A stretch of DNA of 64,000 nucleotides. Source: Arenicola marina (Eukaryota; Annelida; Polychaeta; Arenicolidae). The stretch lies in contig OZ025249.1 of NCBI GenBank assembly GCA_964019135.1, forward strand, positions 36,841,759 to 36,905,758, given 5' to 3'. Position 1 is the first letter of the stretch; the number at the start of each line of letters is the position of its first letter. The notes below the pieces were generated by a model. The model was not told the DNA's origin. It did not search any database and saw only the letters and a list, made by a program, of their open reading frames with translations. Shown one piece after another: positions 57,585-64,000 of this stretch. Made by a program: the position numbers and the translations under genes.

Positions 57585-59967
57585 CTCTCCGAAATTCTAA
57601 CATTCCCCGGTCCAGCCAATCGGCGTCCCATGGCCACGACACCTGGACTTCACACGGACATAGAGGTGAGATCCAGCCATCGACGGACGCCGCTGTTTAC
57701 TCCGCTACCCGGATGTAGGTCAACATTATCTCGTTTTTTGTCCGCAGCGGTCAGCAGTGATTTGTCTCCCGGGACACCTATCGTCGATTGGAGCCACACG
57801 CCACGGCAAAACTACCCAGTAATTGGGATGTATTGTAATCCACGCTGACTAGGTACCGCACTGACGCCTTACGTGTCCCTCCGGGGAAAAGTCCGTGATT
57901 GATGTTAGTGCCTCACGGCCATGGACATAATTGCCGTAATGAAAACACAATTGGAGGTTCCGCCAAACGCCTTCGGAAGTCTCGTATTTAAACAACTACA
58001 CAGATAAATTTTACCGTTAATGAGCATCCCACCCACTTCCCTTCAACCCATTTGGTGGAGATACAGCCACTGGTGGTTTAACATTCGCAACCATTCGAAT
58101 CATTCGCAACACAATTTTATGTGTGGGGGGGGGGGGGGCTGGGCAAAGGGGGGAGGGGGTCGTGTTCCCAGACCACGATGAACGAATTTCTTTATTCCCA
58201 GTTCACGAAGAATTAAACCGAGAACTCCCCGCGTGCAAAGGATGGGCGGATAGATAATATAAATTTCTCGATTTCCCGATTCACGATGATCTAATATTAA
58301 AATTCCCAGTTCACGATTAACGAAAATCTTTGATCACGACGGTCGGCTTATACCTTATTATTTTCCTCATTCCCAGTCCACGGTGAAATGAAAAGCCTAT
58401 TCTCGAGGAACGGAAATACCCCTTGCCCCTCCCCCCCCCCTCCCCCCCCCCCCCCTTGTGTAGTTCCCTGACCACGGTATGTGCGGACACGCTTTGTACT
58501 TGTACTTGTACTTGTAAAGACAAGAAACTAACGAAAGACAGAAAGAAACTGTAAAAAGTGTGGCCCCGTCATCAGTATTATGTTGGCCATGGCAGCTCAA
58601 AGGGCTACCTTGTTTGGCTTTATTTTGGCTGTATATTGGCTGCTTTATCCCTCGCCAGGACAACGGATTTGCAGCAAATTTTGTTCGAATTAAGTATTCG
58701 TATTTTTCGTAGTTTAAGCATTCATTAATAGTTATCCAATTACACTCTCATTGAGCCCAAGGCACTTACGCAACCGTACCCTTGTATCTGTACATATTTA
58801 TTAGTCATGAGGTAAGCCTAGCTGCAATGGGGGCACACACCCTAGAGACCCAGTTGGCCGCCATTTGTGGTATGACAGGAGGTTCGTGTTGTACATGTAC
58901 GTATTGAAGAGAACTGGTGTTGGGTCGAGTACAATGCTTGAACCAACACACCTTACCGAGTCACGTTTATTATTACATGTCATAAATACAAACATTACCG
59001 CATGTCACAATACTCAAGATGTGCCATTTCAGAGTCGGGTTCGTGACTGAAACCGACCGTTATCGGTGACGGTTTCATGTTATCTAGGCTGTGGCACCGA
59101 CCGGTGGGCCATGTAATGTTACGTAGCATAGCTTCACGTCCGCGTCTACTTGCCATGTATAGTAATGTTTTGAAAGGCGAAGCCGGAATGGCGGGGCGAG
59201 TGAGACAGAGTCCACTCCGGCATCCCTCACTCCCTCCTCTCCTCCCCTCTTCTCACTCTCTCCCTCTGTCGCTCTTCCCCACCTCATCCTCTCGTTCTCC
59301 CTCTTTCTCTGCCCCCCCACCCCCCTCTCAGCCCTTGCTCCCTCACTCCGTCTCTCTATGCCCCCCCCCCTCTCTTCAGCCCCCCCCCGTCCCTCTCTGC
59401 CCCTGCTCCCTTCCTCACTCCGTCTCTCTACGCCTCCCCCTCTCTTCAGCCCCCCCCCCCCCGGCCCTTCCTCCCACATCCTCGCACTCCACGGTGTTTG
59501 CCCAGCGCGTCGGGTTCTACCACAGGCAGCCATCGCACCGGAAGGCTCTCGCATACCCGGGATGGCTGGGCGTTGTCTGTTGAGAGGCCACCCTCTTCAT
59601 GCAATACGGACAAGTGGGGGCCTCACGATAACAGCAAGCGGGCCGATCGCCTTTCTCAATGCGGCCCAGAGCTGTCTGCATGTCTGTCTGCTCCAGCAGC
59701 TGCCTGTCTGTCTGTCTGTTTGTCGGCTCTGTCTGATCTTCTGCCACAGTACTTCGTAATGACGCGTCTAACGTAAATGTATTCCGTCTTACGCCACCGT
59801 CGTGACCGCAGATTCAATAATTTTGAGAAGCAAAAAGAAGTCTTGAAACAGGTTTACAATGGGTTCGTCATTCGCTTGTCTCTCAGGATGACTACCGGAA
59901 GGCTGTGGACACGGCGTTCACGATAGAACCCGATCAGCTGCCAGCTGGAATGATATATGAGGCCTAG
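57585..59967 (+). CDS. Candidate 3' end of an unrecognised gene (two exons)
   Basis: A tentative model. Exon 57585-57818 (78 codons, phase 0) runs from LSEILTFPGPANRRPM to VDWSHTPRQNYP and ends at CCA|GTAATT. Exon 59887-59967 follows CTTGTCTCTCAG, also in phase 0, and codes DDYRKAVDTAFTIEPDQLPA and on to GMIYEA and TAG. The compositions look protein-like and the phases agree, but no known domain was recognised. An intermediate exon after CCCAG at 59515 (RVGFYHRQPSHRK) is possible but lacks a good donor. Copy C of the dispersed repeat lies in the intron. Upstream exons were not found. Confidence 0.33.
58130..58430 (-). mobile_element. Dispersed repeat family, copy C
   Basis: The reverse complement of copies A and B: ATTCCCAGTTCACGA boxes, CGGTTATTT-type AT block (here ATCTAATATTAAAATTCCC), GATGGGCGGATA, and poly-G (poly-C in family sense) at its left end. 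Confidence 0.75.
59220..59475 (+). repeat. Second long CT-rich tract
   Basis: About 250 bp dominated by CCTCTC, CCCTC and poly-C on the plus strand. It precedes a weak candidate acceptor CCCAG at 59511-59515. Confidence 0.8.
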
Positions 59968-62900
59968 TCAGGGAGAGAGAGAGGGGGGGGGGGGGCGGTG
60001 TCTTTACGGATTTGGATTAATTCATGTAAATCTCAAATATCATTTAGGAAATTCATGTACATGTTCATGCCTCTATTTTTAAGATTCTGTTTTCTGCTAT
60101 ACATTTTAATAGATCTGATTTCTTGATAGAAATGTCTTGAAGCATGCAAACTCTGCAATCTCAGCAACCCACTGGATTTGTTTTTTTTGTTTTTTTTTGT
60201 TATTACATGAAAGAAACTGGCATGACATTTACACATAGAAAGAAAACATTGGCTATAGAGATTCTGTTCTGCTCGTGCAAATTCAGGATACGGCTAAACT
60301 AACCGTAATAACCCACTCTCAATGGGTGTCCACTCTGTTGAACTCATTGTGCTTGTGATGGGGTTTACTTTCCACAATACGCCTCTCTAACTGGTAATTA
60401 AATGCGATTAACCTTACCGCGCCGAATAAACTTGGCGTATATTCTGTTCGTAAACACCATGTTAACCTTTCATCCAGAGCGGTGCCAAGTGTGACAGCTG
60501 CCGGGGTCAGAATTGAGTGATTCTCGATTAGCTGTTGACAATTTTGGGTGATCGTTATCTGTACAATTCCAGGTGCAACGCGAAAACCCCGTCCTTATTT
60601 ACCCTTATTTACCGCGAATTCCTCGATATTCGCGATATCATCATTAAGGCGTTTTTTTTCGCGCCCAGCTTTAAAATGTCCTAATCTTGGAGATTCAATA
60701 TTGCTCTCCGTAATTCCCCCCACTCCCCCACCTCCCTCAAAATTGACAACAACAGGCAGGCTTCGCGGAGTAATACGATGTCTGGTGAAGTCTGTGGCCC
60801 CAGGACGCGTGCGGTAGCAATTATGTCTTAGATTAGATGCGGCTGTGACTTACTCCATGCGTCATCACAACGAACAACCTGGCGGTGCGAGTGAAAATCG
60901 TGAGTCACCCGACAGCGGCACATTTCGAGCATCAGAAAAATTAATCCAAGAAGCTTCAAAGTGTGTGCTACATTGTTTTTATTGATTCCTAATAATGTTG
61001 ACAATGAAAATCTTTATGTGTCTGGGCCAGTGGTTACTTGGTCTAGTTTAGATATGAATACCATGATAGAGATCTTAAATGTTTAACATTGGTTAAATTC
61101 ACAACCTGTACCCTCCATTAGATGAATGCCTACTCTCTAGGATGGTACCCACCGCTCTTTCCAAATCGGTCATTTATTATAACACATTAAAAGAAACTAG
61201 TCAAATTGATAAAGATAAAAGGGCTGCATATAGTTGAAATTTCACACCCATCATGTTAACTTAGCTATTTGCATAAAGGCAATATCGAGAAATCAAATAA
61301 ATCATAAAATAATGTTTTTGCATATTTTTATGTTAATATCAACGGTTCATGTACGACATATTGAGTACCAAGCGATAAAAACTCTGCCCCTCTCTATCGT
61401 TAAGCTAGTTCCACAGGGACCTACACAACACCCTGCGGAATGACTGTCAAATATATCCTGACCCGAATGATACCTGTGGCCTATTTCACGTACATGGTTT
61501 AGCCGTCTCCGCGGCAGTCGGCTAAAATCGCCCATCATTTACATGGTAAACTTTAGTCGACTAAAATCGCCCATCACTTACATGGTAACTTTAGTCGACT
61601 AAAATCGTCCATCACTTACATGGTAACTTTAGTCGACTAAAATCGTCCATCACTTACATGGTAACTTTAGTCGACTGAGCCCCGTAATCGGCTAAACTGT
61701 GTCCGTGAAATCCGCCACTGGAGCGGTACCTGAGCAGTGATCTTCTGATGAGGCCTCCCTTCTGTAGGTATTTGAGATAATCTTACACATATTCACCCAA
61801 TTCACCGTAACTCGGTGGCGGCATTTCATATGGCACACATGCTGGACAGCTAATTAGTCCGAGTTTCTACGATAGGAGAATTTCCTAGATGTGTTTTTTT
61901 GTCCTGAGATCAAATGGTCAATAAACGACTTTATTCATCACAGGGTCGTAGCAATATTCCCAATTTGTATCGTAAATTATGCATGGAACCAACATTGGCA
62001 GAATAATTTCACATATTGTGGGTAACCATGTTATTTTGTCAATGCTCTGAACGCTTTATTGACACTCTTAATTTATTATTGCCACGGACTAATTAACTGC
62101 CCAGTATATGTAGATTGTCTTAAGCACACGGTTGTATTTGTTATGTGTCACCTCACATTGCATTACACACTGTTTGGATGACATCTTATGTGATTGCCGT
62201 TGTGCCTAACACCATGGTAAGCACTCAATATGATGATTGCTGTATACGATATTCTAACCAAAGAATGCCAGGTGGATGCCAGACACAAGATCTGACCTAT
62301 CTACATGGTCGATCGTGGTGATATAGATGGCCATAGAATGATTGCATGGATATGCTATATGCTATCCGGCCCATATATAGGTCTGTCCCGTTATGTACCA
62401 TGAACAAAACATGTGGATGTTGTTAGACTATTCTGGGCTGTCTTATAATGATATCCTGAAATGGACATCGGATAGCTCTATATCTTGTTATTATCGTCAA
62501 GGGTTGTTAGACGGTGAGATTGGCACACTGCATTGCCACGTTATATATGATATCCGCTGGACATTATATGACCCTGACATCATTTCTAACGACTGAATAC
62601 ATTATCAACTGGATATTAGACGGTTTGGCACAGTGTAAAAACACTACATAAAATATCCTCTGAATATTATATCTGACATGGCCGATATCCTTTATAACCG
62701 CTGTGTGCAGTCCAGTCTCGCCTGAGTGTGATATATGGTTAACATGTCTATATAACACCCACTGGATATCGAGGGCCCCGGTACCATGCATAAAATGCAT
62801 TAGAGCTCCGGTATATGTTAACTTCAAACATTATAATCAGTACATCAGTCAATTATAGGATTAATGGACCAGCCATTGCATCAACACTGTACAATACCCT

Positions 62901-63630
62901 GCCAATGTGATGTCTACAATACCTTCAAAACATAAATACCATACAAACACGATGTGAGCTATGGCACTGTGATATACGCCCAAGGAACAACCAAATAAAC
63001 ACAGCACATTGATCCTCTACTTGGGTTTCACCAACGTCACAGAAAGTAAGTGGCTCACTCTTAATTAACAAAAAGACGGTTACGAATTAGCTAGTTTGCC
63101 AAAAAAATGTTGCATACCTTGTATCACAAACTGTTACGCCTCTTACACTAGAAATCTTGCAAACTTGCAGTTATCGACTAAAATGCACTATAAAGTAGTC
63201 GTTAACGTGCTCCAAAGCAGTTTATTATAAATATAGCCATCTGGAATATTCATCAGCACTTTAATTCCAAACTTTGTCATTTGCCACGCAAGTCTTTAAA
63301 AGACATAATGTAATTTTATACGTTTTTTTCGCATCTTGCCTAAATGTTTGCGAATTTCAAAATTGTGGCTGGTAATTAGTGTGGTAGAGTACCGACACTA
63401 ATTGGTCGCCGCAACACTAACACTTTAGATGCCAAAAAAACCGACTATTTGTAACAATGAAACAGCACCAGGCAGAGAGTAATACCTAAATAGTGAACAC
63501 TGGGATTCGTTTAACCGAAAGTACTTGAGACTAATTTACGATACATTATACAGAAAAGCAGTCATATGTAACATGCTGTTCTTCCAGTAAATTGAAAATA
63601 CCATAGAGTTCGTGGTCTTGGCAACCGTAA
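59968..63630. other. Intergenic DNA with a 38-bp minisatellite
   Basis: No supported gene. At 61500-61690 about four units of 38-39 bp (AGTCGACTAAAATCG, then TCCATCACTTACATGGTAACTTT) repeat, each with the palindrome AGTCGACT. At 62150-62830 there are loosely similar GATATC..TGGACAT..ATATGA phrases that may be a decayed tandem repeat. The rest is AT-rich and unique-looking. Confidence 0.45.
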
Positions 63631-63634
63631 CCCG

Positions 63635-64000
63635 AGCTTATGAATCATCCATTGCGCGGGATGACAACACTCTTCATTTATTTCGCAGGATGGCCGTTTA
63701 CTCATCCATTGCGCTGGATGGCAGCATTAATTAAGTCTTCATTTCTTGTGCAGGATGGCATCATAGTCACCCATTGCGCAGGATGGCAATACATTTCATC
63801 CATCAACACCTTTCATCCATCGCGCAGGATGGCAACACCTATCATCCATTGCGCAGGATGGCAACATCTTTCATCCATCGTGCAGGGTGGTAACATCTTT
63901 CATCCATTGCGCAGGATGACAACACCTTTCATCCATCACGCAGAATGGTAACACCTTTCATCCATTGCGCACGATTGCAGCATCCCTCATCCCTTGCGCA
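63635..64000. repeat. ~30-bp minisatellite reaching the window end
   Basis: About 13 units of 28-32 bp with the core CATCCATTGCGCAGGATGGC followed by AACACCTTT. The first units are the most diverged and the array continues past the window. Confidence 0.92.

Noticed and set aside
59516..59580. Middle exon reading RVGFYHRQPSHRK
   Set aside because: The acceptor is plausible but no good donor keeps phase with the last exon; kept only as a remark.

Overview
This is a piece of a metazoan nuclear genome. Genes are split into many small exons with GT/AG boundaries, and several exons encode peptides typical of animals (AGAT/GATM, NTAQ1, ISOC2, dUTPase, KTI12, METTL24-like proteins, an atypical dual-specificity phosphatase). 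The wealth of minisatellites, poly-G/C runs and foldback repeats, with modest introns, suggests a marine invertebrate. Amphioxus or another invertebrate deuterostome would fit, and a lophotrochozoan is also possible. The species cannot be fixed from sequence alone. All gene models were built by eye, by matching splice phases and family motifs.

Layout. 1-3744: a roughly 38-bp minisatellite that runs up to the acceptor of the last GATM exon (3745-3974, +). 4894-9049 (-): complete six-exon NTAQ1 (N-terminal glutamine amidase) with a 45-bp minisatellite in an intron. 10194-12926 (+): complete five-exon ISOC2-like hydrolase. 13941-18383 (-): complete six-exon dUTPase with a 43/44-bp minisatellite and a foldback element in introns. 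19549-19851: duplicated tRNA-derived SINE-like unit. 21172-23294: non-autonomous LTR retrotransposon carrying only a degenerate zinc-knuckle Gag ORF (-). 24814-30316 (+): complete nine-exon KTI12. 30623-33084 and 33373-36847 (-): two tandem METTL24-like, membrane-anchored methyltransferase-fold genes. 39678-39938: possible micropeptide gene (+). 41482-44291 (-): two-exon dual-specificity phosphatase with a C-terminal array of RRPS repeats. 44951-45512 (-): unrecognised, probably secreted protein. 45625-64000: mostly minisatellites (95, 20, 27, 26, 38 and 30 bp) and low-complexity DNA, with a weakly supported two-exon 3' gene end at 57585-59967 (+).

The genes are independent housekeeping functions: creatine synthesis, N-degron processing, dNTP sanitation and tRNA wobble modification. 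They do not form one system. GATM/NTAQ1, ISOC2/dUTPase and KTI12/METTL24-like are tail-to-tail pairs; NTAQ1/ISOC2 is head-to-head.

The most unusual pattern is at 3' splice sites. The minisatellite before the last GATM exon ends in the real acceptor, and each unit looks like a copy of that acceptor. In KTI12, an exact 79-bp period array repeats the intron end together with the start of exon 6. Long CT tracts also precede candidate exons at 57.6 and 59.5 kb. Tandem amplification of 3' splice regions therefore seems to recur in this locus.
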